Shown here: positions 13,169 through 25,365 of the stretch, in pieces | How the letters are laid out: every line of letters begins with the position of its first letter | Numbering within the stretch: the stretch's first letter is position 1 | Assembly (NCBI GenBank): GCA_019914995.1 | Contig: CM034134.1 | Location: forward strand, 8,254,463-8,318,462 | Length of the DNA: 64,000 bases | DNA from: Acanthochlamys bracteata | Taxonomy: Eukaryota; Streptophyta; Magnoliopsida; Pandanales; Velloziaceae | Direction: 5' to 3' | Program-made: the position numbers and the translations under genes | Notes under the pieces: model-generated | Told to the model about the DNA's origin: nothing | Seen by the model: the letters and a program-made list of their open reading frames with translations, nothing else | The model's database searches: none

Positions 13169-16100
13169 ATGGCGTTGCTGCCGTGGCCGGTGGCGATATC
13201 GCCGCAGCTACGAAGCTTCTTGTCGGAGAAATTTCGGAACACTGAAGGCTATTTGGAGTGTTCCAAAGTCGCTACAAGAGTCGAAACCGAACTGCGTGGT
13301 CGGTGTGCGGATCTCAAGGATTCGGTGAACAATCTCCACCGTCGAATCGCGGTAGCTCTTGCTAAGGACGGGGCTACGTCAGTGGGACTTAAGGGCGTAA
13401 TGATGATGTTAGATAAGCTCGCCGGTCTAATGTCGATTGTTTCTGATATATATCTCTCTATATTGTGTTTGATTTTGGAAAAAGATTGTTTTGTTGTTTG
13501 GAATGAGTTAGGAAGGTGCAATTGGTGAATGATGTTGTTTGGGGTCTTGACTGAGTTGGCAAGGTGCAATTTGATATAGAGAATTTTTTTGCATGGTTTT
13601 TGGAGTTTGATGGTTTATTTGGTTGATTTCATGGTTAAACTTAGAATTTTTTTGCTAATTTGGATAGTTATTTTCCTGTATGTAGATCATGGTGATAGTT
13701 GAGTGAGTAATATGGTAGTAGTCATCTACAAAATATTTTTGCAATTGAATAAAGCATGGAGCTAGTTACCTTGTGCGGAAGTGTAGATTTCTTTCTTTTT
13801 TTTTTTTTTGTTCTTCCTTCGGATGACAAAAAAAATGTTTTGAAGTGTGGCTGGATTTTGGAGAGTTATAAGGCAGACTGTGAGAGAATATGTTTCAAAT
13901 CTTCTGGATATTTGATAGAACCTTATCAGAGTTGGTAAAAATTTTACGTTGCTTGTCGTTAATTTTTGTTATTAATTGTGTTGCCTATAGTGGAAAGTTG
14001 TAGTTGTTTTCTGAATAGATGCTTACTATTTTTATTATGATTTTCTATTTATCTGATTGTTTTTTATGGGCTTATAGATGGGAAGGGAGGTGAGACGTTT
14101 AAAGAGAGTGAGCAGATTCTTGGGGAGGAGCTACCAGCACTTGCAAGGGAGGTGGCTAGAGTGGAAACAGCTCGAGCTTATGCTGGTGACGAATTGCCTG
14201 ACTCAAACTTGTCTATACTGCTTTAATTACAATAGTGAAGTTTTAATGGATCTTTTCTACTTCTTAATCCCTACTTTCTTTGTCAATCTTTTTATGCAAC
14301 TTCTTGGAAATCTTCTTGTACATTATTGTTCTCACTATCACCATTTGATGAACAGTTCTTATACCTATTCTTTTAATGGTTTGCCATTATTCTAACATTT
14401 ATGGTATCTCTGGCTATTGGGTCCATTGTTTGTTAATCTGTATACCATGTTAGGAGACTAGAGAGCTGATTCTGCACTTTCACCTTCTGCTGCATTTTGT
14501 TACATTTCATGGCACCTACTAGTGTTTGTGAAACCCATAGTTATAACTTTGCAAAGAGTTATTTAACTGAAGCAGTTCTGATGAACCAGGTAATGCTTTG
14601 AAGCTGGACAGGTTAATTGGTGACATGGAAGATGCAGTTTCTTCCGTGGAAGGAAAACATAGATTACCTTATGCAATAAACTCAAAGGTAGAAAGTTGCA
14701 AAGTTGAAGAATTCAGTATTTAGTTTCTAGAATATAATCCTTCTTTTCTTCATTCCATTCTTTCTGCCAGGGACTTTATGCAAGTGCTATTGACTGTCTT
14801 AAACAAATAGAGGATGTTTTAGCATTGAAGGCCTCTATGGACTTGTCTTATTGCAGCTGTGGATCACAGAATTGACAGAAGGCTTGCTGTTTTAAGGCCT
14901 CAGGCAATTGCAGATCATCGAAGCCTCCTTGCTTTATTGGGTTGGCCACCTCCATTATCTGGTTCCAACCTTGTGAATTCTCACACAGGGAAGTCGGCCG
15001 AGTTTCTAAATCCTCTGAGCCCAATGAGTGGTGATTTGAGAACAAAGTACAGTGAGAGCTTCCTTTCACTCTGCAATTTACAGGAGCTACAGAGGTGAAG
15101 GAAACTGCAACAACTCGAAAACATAATTTTGATGTTGCTTTGCACCAACCTTTGTGGGCAATCGAGGAACCGGTGAATCCTATATGTATAGCATCACAAT
15201 GCCATTTCCCTAAATGGAAGGACAAGCCTGAATATATCTTTGCTTTTGTTTATAAGATCACAAATGATTTTATGGGTTCAGTGGATGAGATATTACAGCC
15301 GTTGGTTGATAAGGCCAGGCTTGTAAGGTGTATACCACCTGCTGTCACCGCTATTAATTCTCCAATCCCTTACAAATGCGATCGATCGATCTTGGCCACT
15401 GCCAAGCATTTTACTGCAGGCTAGGTTCCTTAGATTGGCTGGAGCACCGATCTTACAAAAATTCATTGATTTCCTACCCAAGGATGCCAGGAAGCAGAAG
15501 GTCTTACTGCACTTGCAGAGAGGCTTTGATCAAGGTTGAAAACTCTATAAATGCAGCGAGATACTCTAAATCTATATTGATGGAATGGTGTGAAGATCTT
15601 TCTCGAGATGGAGGCAGTATCTGATAGTACTTTTAGTGGAGGTTGTGTTTTTAAGGAGGAGAAGAATGATCTAAAAGAATTTAAGAAGGAGTGGTAGCAG
15701 AAAGTGTCGACTGTCATCTTAAGAGGATCTAATGCACTTTATCGAGACTATAAAAACAAGCGACAGTGGCAGGAAAAGTCTGAAGGAGGATGGACTGTGT
15801 CTAGAGCCTTTATTGGTGCACTTGACTATCTCCAAGGAAAGACTGCCAAGTTAGAAGAAGAATTGAACGTGATTGATTTTGTTGGGCTTTGGAGAAGTGT
15901 GGCTAGTGGGAGAGATCAGCTGGTTTACAGTGATGTGATCACAAGTGCCACTAAGTTCAATGACTGGGGAGTCAGAAAGACTGGAAAGTGACTTAAAAAG
16001 TATCGTTCAGTGTGTTTTCTGCTTGGTGTTTGAGACCAGAAGGCTTCTTTCCAAGATTAAATGAAAACCTGAAACTCCTAAGTTGGAGGAAAGGCAAATT

Positions 16101-16211
16101 AAAACCGAAACAGTGGCACTATACCAGAAATGGTTGAGAGGTAATGGTAGAAAGCATCTAACTATAGCAGAAGCGGAGAAAATAGTTAGGAACAGACCTT
16201 GTACAAGTTGA
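13169..16211 (+). pseudogene. Decayed RINT1/TIP20-family (MAG2-like) vesicle-tethering gene
   Basis: Plant MAG2 belongs to an ER-side tethering complex for Golgi-to-ER transport. Scattered segments match the family in order: the N-terminus MALLPWPVAISPQLRSFL; an exon from about 14078 with ELPALAREVARVETARAYA; 14588-14688 with ALKLDRLIGDMEDAV; 14865-15100 with VDHRIDRRLAVLRPQAIAD; LHQPLWAIEEPVNP; FLRLAGAPILQKFIDFL; ENSINAARYSKSILMEW; and the C-terminal RQWQEKSEGGWTVSRAFIGA and LTIAEAEKIV, ending near 16211. Introns survive, so this is not a processed copy. Decay signs are a donor after exon 1 that reads AT where GT is expected (about 13446), frame changes near 14850, 15095, 15610 and 15988, and loss of roughly 190 residues between KITNDFMGSVDEILQPLVDKA and the LPSILLQARFLRLAG block (near 15330). 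It cannot encode a working tether. MAG2 versus its paralogue is unresolved. Confidence 0.85.
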
Positions 16212-16369
16212 TTTTCATAATTCTCTTTGTTTTTTGAATAGATGGATAAATTCTGGGTTTTCTTTTTGCGTGTTCAGCTCTAATACAGATGTTCTACATT
16301 TATCTGTAGCTTCTTTAAAAGAAAGTGTCTTATGTTTCGATCTAATGTGATGTTCACTTGGATGCATAG

Positions 16370-16515
16370 TAGTAAGGGAATTTTTTAAAAATATTTTTGA
16401 AAATGAGTTTTTTTATACCAGAAAATATATTCAAAAATTTTTAAAAATAAGTTTTATTTATTTTATCTAAAAAATTAAAATAAAAAAATTGAAAATTTTA
16501 GTCAAATGTCACCGA
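16370..16515. repeat. Dispersed AT-rich repeat, partial copy
   Basis: This is a short AT-rich block with the alternating TTTTTAAAAATAAGTTTTATTT pattern of the dispersed family, just downstream of the MAG2-like pseudogene. Only part of the consensus is present. Confidence 0.3.
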
Positions 16516-17148
16516 TTCAGAATCTTTAGAAACTATGTAAATTGTGGTTTGAATGACAAGTTGGAATTTCTTAGTGGGGGAACAAAACTATACTAATGTG
16601 TTTTGAGTGACTTGCTTTATATCTCCAATTATTTTAGGGCATATCTTCTCTTTCTAAAGCCTAGCATGAGAAGATATGATAAGATTTTCATGGATATCAT
16701 TATGTTCTTATAATATTGGAACTTCACTTTCGCGAGGACAGGAATTTCAATCAAGTGGTGAAGTTCCACTAGAAATGGATACAAAATGGAAGCAACACTC
16801 TGCAACCCCTTTATGAAAATGAAAGCTTATTTGCGTTTCAAATTTAGCATGAAAAGTTTAAATCAGCACAATTAAGTAGAATATGAAATAAAATTTTTTA
16901 GAATAGAATATATTTTTATTTTATTTTAACAAAAAAAATTTATTTTTATTATAAAAGTTTATTAAAAAATAAAAAGTATTCCATAAATAATACCAAACGA
17001 TAAATCATCAGCGCCATCATAGTCAGTAGATGATGAACATAAGTGACCATATTTTTATAGCATACATTATAATGTCGTAAAAAAGCAAAAAAAAGAAATA
17101 ATAAAAATAATTTTCTGATTGTTCCAATTCTACCCCTGACTCATTGCT

Positions 17149-17160
17149 TATATATATAAT
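17149..17160 (+). promoter_or_regulatory. Candidate TATA box
   Basis: TATATATATAAT stands about 38-49 bases before the ATG at 17198 and is followed by AACCC. The spacing implies a very short 5' UTR. It is the only good TATA candidate close to that ORF. Confidence 0.4.
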
Positions 17161-17197
17161 AACCCTTTGCAATTTTCTACTCAACTATATTTGAACT

Positions 17198-17716
17198 ATG
17201 AGAAAACACAACATGTGTGAAACAACAATAAAACGTCTCCGAGTCGAAGACGAAGAGAGCTCATCGGAGAATGATGAATTCTGCAAGCGGCAACGGTCCG
17301 ATTACAATCATTTTGTCGCCGAACTTTTGCTCGATGAGTCGCCGGAGTATAGCGTCTCTTCAGAAAGTTTGGCGAGTTTTATGGTTGCCTTCCAACGCGA
17401 ACTATCATCTTCATTCGATCATGGCGATCAGGCCGAGTCAGAACCGAGTCATGAAAATGAGATGGTGCAGAGGTTGATGAAGACTGAGTTAGAACCGAGT
17501 CATGAACGAGTTAGATACGAGTCAAGACCGAGTCGAGAAGATGAGACGATGCAGAGGTTGTCGGAGGCGTCCGATGATGAGCTAGGGCTACCGAGTCGAG
17601 AAGAGGAGAAGGTAACAAGTGAGTTGGAGCTAGTCGGGAATCGGTTGTGGGAAGTAGAAGATGAAAAGGCTAACTACTACACGTTGCTGCACACTGAGCT
17701 ACTTCTCTTCTCATAG
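17198..17716 (+). CDS. Uncharacterised acidic 172-residue protein, single exon
   Basis: I do not recognise this family. An intact ATG-to-TAG frame encodes 172 residues, rich in Glu, Ser and Asp. The N-terminus has a basic KRLRVEDEE stretch that could be a nuclear signal, then NHFVAELLLDESPEYSVSSE and LASFMVAFQREL. The middle repeats a unit two to three times: PSHENEMVQRLM, then PSREDETMQRLS, then PSREEEKVTSEL. This suggests internal duplication. The C-terminus, YTLLHTELLLFS, is hydrophobic. There is no signal peptide or membrane segment. A TATA box lies just upstream. The codon pattern and the lack of stops in a region of otherwise AT-rich DNA argue that it is real. It is probably a small plant-specific nuclear or regulatory protein, which is inference only. 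Confidence 0.7.
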   Translation: MRKHNMCETTIKRLRVEDEESSSENDEFCKRQRSDYNHFVAELLLDESPEYSVSSESLASFMVAFQRELSSSFDHGDQAESEPSHENEMVQRLMKTELEPSHERVRYESRPSREDETMQRLSEASDDELGLPSREEEKVTSELELVGNRLWEVEDEKANYYTLLHTELLLFS

Positions 17717-18110
17717 AATCCATGCACAATCGTGGCACATTAAATAAATAAGCATATGATATATTAGTAACTATTCAAGAATTTTGAAGTCTCAGTTTCT
17801 AGATTTTGAATATGAACAAAAATTTCACTTTCTTAAGTTAGATTTTAAATTCAATTTTATTTTTTGTGTATTAGTTTACACCGAATTCATGGAAATCACA
17901 TTAATGAAACACACCCAAATATTTTATCGTAAATAAAATAAGTTCTTCTATACACATTTTCAACGTAGCGTTTAGTTAAGCATTGTAATTAACTTGTTCA
18001 GTAACATGTGAAATTAATAAAGAAGGAAAGTGAAATCCTAAAGCGTAGAAGAAGAAACGATATACAAGTTGAAGAATTAAGGTAGTCACGATAGATGAGA
18101 TGTTGTTGAG

Positions 18111-21100
18111 TTATCTCTCAGGCTTGAATCCGTCGCTGTCAATGTCCTCGCTTTGTTCTTCTGGCTCGGTTACGTATGTTTCAGTGACGGCTTCATCTGC
18201 TTCTTCATGAGCCATATCGGCTTCTTCTAATCTGTTTACAATTTCCTGCGCTTCTTCTAAAGGTGATTCCTTACCATCAGCTGCGTACAAGATTTTTCTG
18301 ATAGCCTTCGTCATCTGCAAGAGCAAGAGAATAGGACATGAACAAAGTTTGTTTTAGCAAATGGCTCAAATATTTTACATATCGAATAAATGCTCATAGC
18401 GGAAGGTGCTCATACTGGTAGATGCTCGAGTTCAGGCCTTTGGCAGAGTATCTCGATATTCCTCAACTTCTCAAAGTAAAAATCTCTTTCCTTTTCCATG
18501 TTGTCTACTGAAACTTTGAGATCTGCAACCTGTTAATGCAGTCAAATTTTACTTCTTAACATCGTCATAATATTTTTCTCTTTGACAACATAAAATCCAT
18601 AAAGGACTACAAGATTTCCCACAAGTGGCAATACCTATCATAAGTTGGTAGCTATAATCTTTCATCAACTAAAAGATAAATATTCCTTATCATAGACAAC
18701 ACAGTTTTTAAATGGAAGTAAATTAATGTATATTTCCGTAAGTTTGAAAAACTCTTGATTTTACAGAAGTACTCCATGAGGATTATTATCTTACTGAATC
18801 TTACCGTATTAACACCTACAAACTTTCAGGAATTTGGCAGCATAGGAAGGGCTACATGGGCTAGTTATATGTTCGCATACATGAGGGACAAGATGAACCG
18901 AAAAGCAGATGATAGCCTTGAGCAAATAAGTAAAAAGCTGCAGCAATTAGAGGAAGCCATGGACCCAGGCCAGTTGTGGAATTTCCTCTCCAGCCTACCT
19001 CCTGCTCCTTCACCTGCACCCTCCGCCTACTATAATTGCTAAGCAATTCGTTTGAATTTGTAAGATTTATTAGAGTTTTCGGTTTGTCTTTTCCATTGCA
19101 TGGCAAGAGATACGAATACAACAGAGCCGAGATCCACGCATGGAATATTAGCTGAGAATATTGTTTATACCGCCTGCCCCTTCATCTGCATCTTTTTCTT
19201 TTTTTTTTTTGGGCTAAGTCTCCACATGTTTATTGTTTATAAGATCTCGCCCATTAAGTTGGCTGCGTATTTTTCTCAATAATCAGAGGATCACTACATT
19301 AGCTACAACCACTAGGAAATAAGCAGCGGAGATAATTGAAACTACATATAAATTATCCAACCTTACGAGCTCAGAATCCATTAGTTTCAGAACTACTTCA
19401 AATAGTTATAAATAAAAAAAATCTATTGGATCCTCTAAGCCTGAAAGATAAGAAATATCATCCTGTACCTTATCAGAAAGTTCTTGAATTTGTGCTATAT
19501 AATTCTCTGCACTGAATGGGGATGACACCATTTCTTGTTTCGCACCTGCACCGACAAATGATGTAAACATTGTAAATGGGGTTTACATCCAAGAATTGCA
19601 TTTGCTTAACTTTAAATGATGCACAGAACCATTAAGCCCAGTGACGTCAGGGGAAGCACGGTTAAATGAGTTGTTTGTCTGGAGGGACTTGGCAGATCTT
19701 GAAGATGCCCTCTGACTTCTGCCACCTTTGGATCTCCTCTCAACAGGATTATAGTTTCTAATAGGTGCAACACTATGAATGAGAACCATATTCAAATGAA
19801 GAACATAGCCTCAACACTGATGGCACAAAAGTAAGAAAAACAAAGAAATTGTCATGAAGGAAGAAAACATCAAAAGCTTACTCATTCATAATTCCACCAT
19901 TCACAGATTCACAGTAACGCTTCAGCCACTGCAAGAATTCCAGATTGTCCAATGGCCGCCCTTTTACAAGCCTGCTGACCTCAATATGCTGCAGTTTAAG
20001 ATTAAAAATTCCATTTATTCTACAAAACACTCGAACAGAAAAGTTAAAGCGAAACTCATGCTTCTGTTGGAACTACAGCGGAAACTCGTTTATTTAAAGA
20101 GATAGATAGAAACAGAACAACCAAAATTAAGGAAATTTGACATGGAAACGGAAATACTAATGTTCCCCTAAGCTCCCAAAATCTACAACATTTCTACCAG
20201 GTTAGAAGTTATAGCAGAGGGATCAATTCAAGTAAGCACTTAACAAGGGCAATATATAGTGTTACTGTATTCATTTTGTATACCTCTCTCCATGGCGATG
20301 CTTGGTCTCTCAGATGGAAGAGTCGATGTGCAGGAACTACTTCTAATTAGCAGATATGAAGCAATGTCATGACCAAGTTACTTTATGTCAATTAAAGGTT
20401 CTATAGGTTGTCAAGACCATGAAATACATTTCAAATTTCATATTCTAGATATTTCAAGAGTTCAAAATATTTGCACAACACAAAAGTGCTTCCTGTAAGC
20501 AATAGTTATGGTCCAGGAACTAAATAGGTCGATGCGAATTGCAGGTGGCATTAAACTAACAAGCAACAATCAACAGAAACATACTCTAGATGAATGCCAT
20601 CTAAGTCACTAAGATTTCGTAAAAAAAGTTACCTTGTCTATCCTTAACTTGTTAAACACTTCTTGGAGAAGTTTATAATTCTGAATCATGTCGTACTCTG
20701 ATTTTGCATCAAAGTTCACCTGAAACAAAAGGAAGCATTTAAATATCATCTGCCTTTAACAATAGAGCACAGCTGCACATTAATACATCATTAGAAGATA
20801 CAAAAAAAGGCACCTTGTGCATCGGAACTACATCAGGGTAGATCATATCCATCATCTGACAATGAACAGCACCAGATGCAGCCTGCAAAATAAAAAATAA
20901 AATCAATTTTATGTGACAAGTTCTACAATAAAAGTGCTATGTTGCCAACAAAATAAGAGTTTTGAGATACAGATGCTCATTCTCAAAAGAAAGACTTCCA
21001 CACAGTCAGCCAATACCCTCTCACGAAAAGCAATCATCAGGAATACAACTTGGACCTTCTCAATCACATTTCGATTTGTTTCTCTGCCTATACTCATCAA

Positions 21101-22202
21101 ATCCATGTACCTAAAACCAGCACAACCAAAAACTACTTTCCTATGCATGCAAATTTACTTCAAAATTTTGTCTATTTCACATAATAGCAATCAAAAGAAT
21201 TTGCTCTCAAAGCAACCAACAATTGCCATCCATTTCCATCAGATCAGTTCCTACATATGAAAACACACTACTTCTAAAATTCTAATAACCCTTTCGTTTT
21301 GAGCTTCATTTACTTGCTTCCCAACCTTTTCTAAGCACAAAACTCTACCACTTCCGCTAGCTAAGTTATTCTAACAAGAATATATATCATATAATAATTA
21401 CCTGGAGGAAAGATGTCAACCAGGAATATCAAACTAATAAATCCTGTAAAAAACACCTCGTTTCTAATACATCATTCCCCCACTATATCATTTCAGCAAA
21501 TAAATACACAAAATTCTCATACACTTGTTCAAGGGCATCTTCAAAATGACAACAATGACAACTCAACTCCTCTAACACACTCTTCAAACTACATCAATAA
21601 TCATAACATTGTACCCAAAAAGAAAAAGAAAACATAGACACTCGTTCGTTCATACGAAGCGTGCTAACAATGTAACTTAAAACCAAAACAAGAGCTCACT
21701 GTTTCCAATCGGATAGTTAGTTAGGAGCCAAACCAATCTACAGCACATCTATTTTTTTCTTCTGAAAAATAATAATAATAACAACAACAATAATAAAAGG
21801 AAAAGCAACTATTATGTATTGAGGTTTTCCTTTTCGTTTTTTTGGCTTAATCGATCTGCCAGCAGATTAGGTAACATATTCCCCAAAAATTTAAAATCAA
21901 ACCAGTAAATATATTGTAATGGAACTGTTATTGATTTAAATGGTGGCCAAATAAATCAATCTAACAGCAGATGAAAATTTTTCCCAAAAATTCCCAAAAG
22001 AATCAAAAAGTTATAAACAAAAAAACATTCAACATCAAACAAGCAACCGATGTAATGCCCGATTACTGATTGGATTAGACGGATAGCTAAAACTAACCTC
22101 TTCGACGCGTGAGAGATTGAGATGGAGCGTAGCATTGATCCATGATAGGATCTCGTTCCTCCCAACGAAGTATGCTCCATCCATCATCCCTATGCTCGCC
22201 AT
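18111..22202 (-). CDS. EB1: EB1 microtubule plus-end binding protein
   Basis: End-binding proteins track growing microtubule plus ends through an N-terminal calponin-homology domain and dimerise through a C-terminal EB-homology coiled coil. Eight exons were placed: 22202-22098, 20882-20814, 20719-20633, 19988-19882, 19757-19630, 19545-19469, 18529-18416 and 18314-18111. They total 891 nt and give 296 residues with every phase consistent. The N-terminus has [19 protein letters not shown], then [20 protein letters not shown] and [19 protein letters not shown], which is the CH domain (about residues 10-120). A basic serine-rich linker follows, with [20 protein letters not shown]. The coiled coil and EB motif contain [20 protein letters not shown]. 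The tail is acidic ([20 protein letters not shown]), more like EB1a/EB1b than the basic-tailed EB1c. The length matches Arabidopsis EB1b (about 293). Confidence 0.96.
18776..19042 (+). other. Coding-like ORF nested in an EB1 intron, opposite strand
   Basis: The frame [20 protein letters not shown] continues to stop at 19042. The part after a CTTTCAG acceptor near 18830 reads like a terminal exon: [20 protein letters not shown], then an amphipathic helix ([18 protein letters not shown]), then [14 protein letters not shown]. It sits in the 939-base intron between EB1 exons 6 and 7. I do not recognise the family and see no matching upstream exon. It may be a captured gene fragment, a small independent gene, or chance. 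The ordered helix and proline tail make chance less likely. Confidence 0.35.
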
Positions 22203-22378
22203 TTCGATTCAATCTCTCAATCAACCAGAAATCTCTCAGAAAAAAAGAACAACAACGCAATGGAAATTTTTTGTTTCCCCAAAACAATTTCTCAGAGAAA
22301 AAAAAAAAAGAAGAGTTGTTCAGTTGATCAGTTTGTTTGCGAGTGAGAGAGAGAGGGAGACAACAGCAAATGGAAGGC

Positions 22379-22389
22379 TTTATATAAAG
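22379..22389 (-). promoter_or_regulatory. Candidate TATA box of EB1
   Basis: TTTATATAAAG lies about 180 bases upstream of the EB1 ATG. The sequence is nearly palindromic, so it reads on both strands. Between it and the ATG is a GA/CT-rich leader typical of plant 5' UTRs. Confidence 0.45.
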
Positions 22390-22969
22390 AGCTCGGCTAG
22401 CTAAGCTAACATATTCTAGTTTAATTTTTATTCTTAATAAATGTTTTATATTTTAAGAACTTCTAAAAATTTCTAAAAGTACTATTATATAATATAATTT
22501 TGTATTAAATTTCTTACAATAAAAATTATTTTAAATTTTCTTTTGCAGATGAGGTATATAATAATTGAAATAAGAATCAGTTGGTCTTTTATTATTTTGA
22601 ATTAACACATCAAAGTCCATTTCTAGTATTAACCACTAAAAGAAATGTATGCATGTTACAATCCATTTGTTACACAAGATAGCGTATTTAAAAAGCAAAA
22701 ATAAGGGAAATGTTTTAAAGTTGTAATTTCTTTTATTAAGAGGAAATAAAAAAGTAATTTAAAATTGAATAAATTAACTGATGAAAAACTTTTTAGTGGA
22801 AGTTTTAAATTCTTTTTTAGTTAAAACATTATATATAATATACTAAATTTATTATATTCTCAAAATTATAAAATTTTAACATATTTTATAAAATTTTGAA
22901 AAAATAAAAAGCTGAACAAAAGAAAATTAAAAACGGCACATATAAGTAATGCCAAATCGGGGCTAAGTA

Positions 22970-23140
22970 ATAATTTGATTTTTTATTTTTTATTTTTAAT
23001 ATATATTTTATAAATATTTAAAAAATTTATTAAAAAGTTAAATAATATAAAAAAAATTTTACGTAATAAAATTTATTTATTATATATATATTTATTATAT
23101 TTTAGAAATGAAAAATAAAATTTATTTTAGAAAAATTAAT
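22970..23140. repeat. Dispersed AT-rich repeat, copy
   Basis: The core TTTTTAATATATATTTTATAAATATTTAAA followed by TTTTACGTAATAAAA matches the other copies in this window, for example 515-795 and 32175-32400. The ends are weak. Confidence 0.35.
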
Positions 23141-23904
23141 GCTCCTAGATGAAAATAAAAATTACACACTTGCACATAATTTAATTTCAATATAAAATGT
23201 AACAACAATTCAACGAATGAATCTAAATATGAGCTTTTATATCTATGACTAAATTATAAATATTCATATTAAATTTGGATAGTTGTCGGTGACGGTCTGC
23301 AACAAATATGGTGGAATTTAGTGATATATATTGATTGGTTAGTTAACAACAACAGATTCAATGTTGACATTGTAGCCGTTTGGAATTCTTTAAAAATAGA
23401 TTTTTTAATAAAATAAAAATTATTTTTATTTTATTAACTTATATAAAATTATAAAATATTTATTAAAAATATAAAATAAAATAAAATTTTTAGAATAAAA
23501 TAAAATAGAATGTCAAACGCTCTCTATATTTTCATTGACTAGTAATTAATTTTTTTCATCTTTTTTTATTTTGATAATAGACAACATTAATCTCTGTAGT
23601 TAATATGTCACACTCAAATTAATTTAATATTTATTACTAAAGTTCGAATTTAACTAGCAATCTTAACAACTACTGTCTATTCATATGTCCTTATCAAGTA
23701 TTTTTTTAAATAATCTTTTCTTTATTAATTTTTAAATAATTTAACAAAATCGATTTTAATTAGTATATGAGATAGCAATATGGGCTTTAACGTGGGCCGA
23801 TATGGACTGGACTATAAATAGAGTTGGGCTAAAATTTGTCATTTGGGCTCATCTGTAACGGCTGAGAATTGGCAATAACAATAGATGGAGTAAAGATTGA
23901 TGTT

Positions 23905-24110
23905 TGGGAGTGCTTGGAGCTCTTAAGATTGGAGGAGCATTTTAGAAATTTTTAAAAAATAAAATTTATTTTTTATTTTAAAAAATAATAAGAATAATTA
24001 ATAAACAATTTTACGATTTAGAAATTTTTTGTACTATTAAAATTTTTAAAAAATTTTATTAAAAAACGTGAAATAAAAAGTTGAAAAAAAAAAAGTCCTC
24101 CAAAACGTAT
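23905..24110. repeat. Dispersed AT-rich repeat, copy
   Basis: The repeat starts after GGGAGTGCTTGGAG, runs through TTTTTAAAAAATAAAATTTA, and ends near TCCTCCAAAACGTATCC. The outer parts are diverged inverted ends. No coding frame is visible. Confidence 0.35.
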
Positions 24111-25124
24111 CCTCAATCAAATTGTGAATTTAAAAGTCTAATTAGCTGAATCAAGTCAATAAAACAACTTTAAATATTCAATTAAAATTTATTAAATATT
24201 TGTACATATACACTTTTTTTATATATTCATGATGAAAAGTTAATTTTTATTATATAAAAGAAATTGTTCTATATTTTTATTTGCACTTTATATTTTTATT
24301 TTAAAAATAATATAGAATTCGTAAACTTATATGAAATTTTTATGAATTAGAAAATTAAAAGTTTACTAGAACTAAAACTATAAATTAAAATCTCCAATCT
24401 GAAATCAATTAAATTAAATTAAAATAGCCGAAGATTTTAAATAATTATTTAGTTTTATATAATTTTTACAACTGATAGTATCAATATTTAATTCACATCA
24501 AATTTTCATAATCTTACAAATTTTTTTAAATGCAACAACTTCTGTATATATTCATATGTACTCAGAAAAAAATTTTACTATTAATAAAAATAAATAAATG
24601 GATACAAAACTAAATTAATTATTTTTAAAATTTATTTATTTGCATGTCATACCGCCAACCGTCAACACATAAACGAAGATAGTATTTGAAAATATTTTTC
24701 AATTTTTTTATTTAAAATTTTTAATATTTTGTCAATAAATTTTTATAAAACTTTATTTAAAAATTTAAAATTAACAAATAAATTTTACATTTATTGTATT
24801 TATGATTTTTATGTTTATATTTTTATATAAAAGAATAAATTCGTTTTATAAATTTTCAAAAGTTTTTTTTTCAAAGAATTTCAAACATCCAAGCACATAA
24901 CTGGGCCTTACCTTTACAGACAGACTTAGGCCCTTTTCGCTTTCATTAGCCGTACATGGGCTGGATTACGATTTAGTTTCTTTACTCGATAGCCAACCAC
25001 ACCACACGCCCTTTTGTTCCAGCACATATGTATTTAACCTACCCTTCTTCTCCTGTTAGATCAGGCCAGTTTTCGGCCCACTGAACCCCACACCCAATCC
25101 AACAAATTAGAAGCATTTGGGATT

Positions 25125-25365
25125 ACTTTGGAAATTTAATTTTTTTGAAATAAAAAATATTTTTATTTTTTCAAAAAATAAGTTTTACTTTTTATTCTTT
25201 AAAAAAATAATAAAAATGTGAAATAAGAAAAATCTCACTTTATAAAATTTTTCTACACTCTAAATTTTTAAATAAAATTTCTAAATATTTATAAATATAT
25301 TAAAAAATATATAATTAAAAATTAAAAAGTTATTTTTCTGATAAGCTGAACCAAATGCACCCTTA
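25125..25365. repeat. Dispersed AT-rich repeat, well-preserved copy
   Basis: The left end has ACTTTGGAAATTTAA and the right end has TTATTTTTCTGATAAGCTGA followed by ACCAAATGCACCC. The reverse complement aligns along its length with the copy at 34380-34560, sharing AATTTTTAATTATATATTTT and TATAAATAT blocks. It is about 240 bp and non-coding. Confidence 0.5.
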
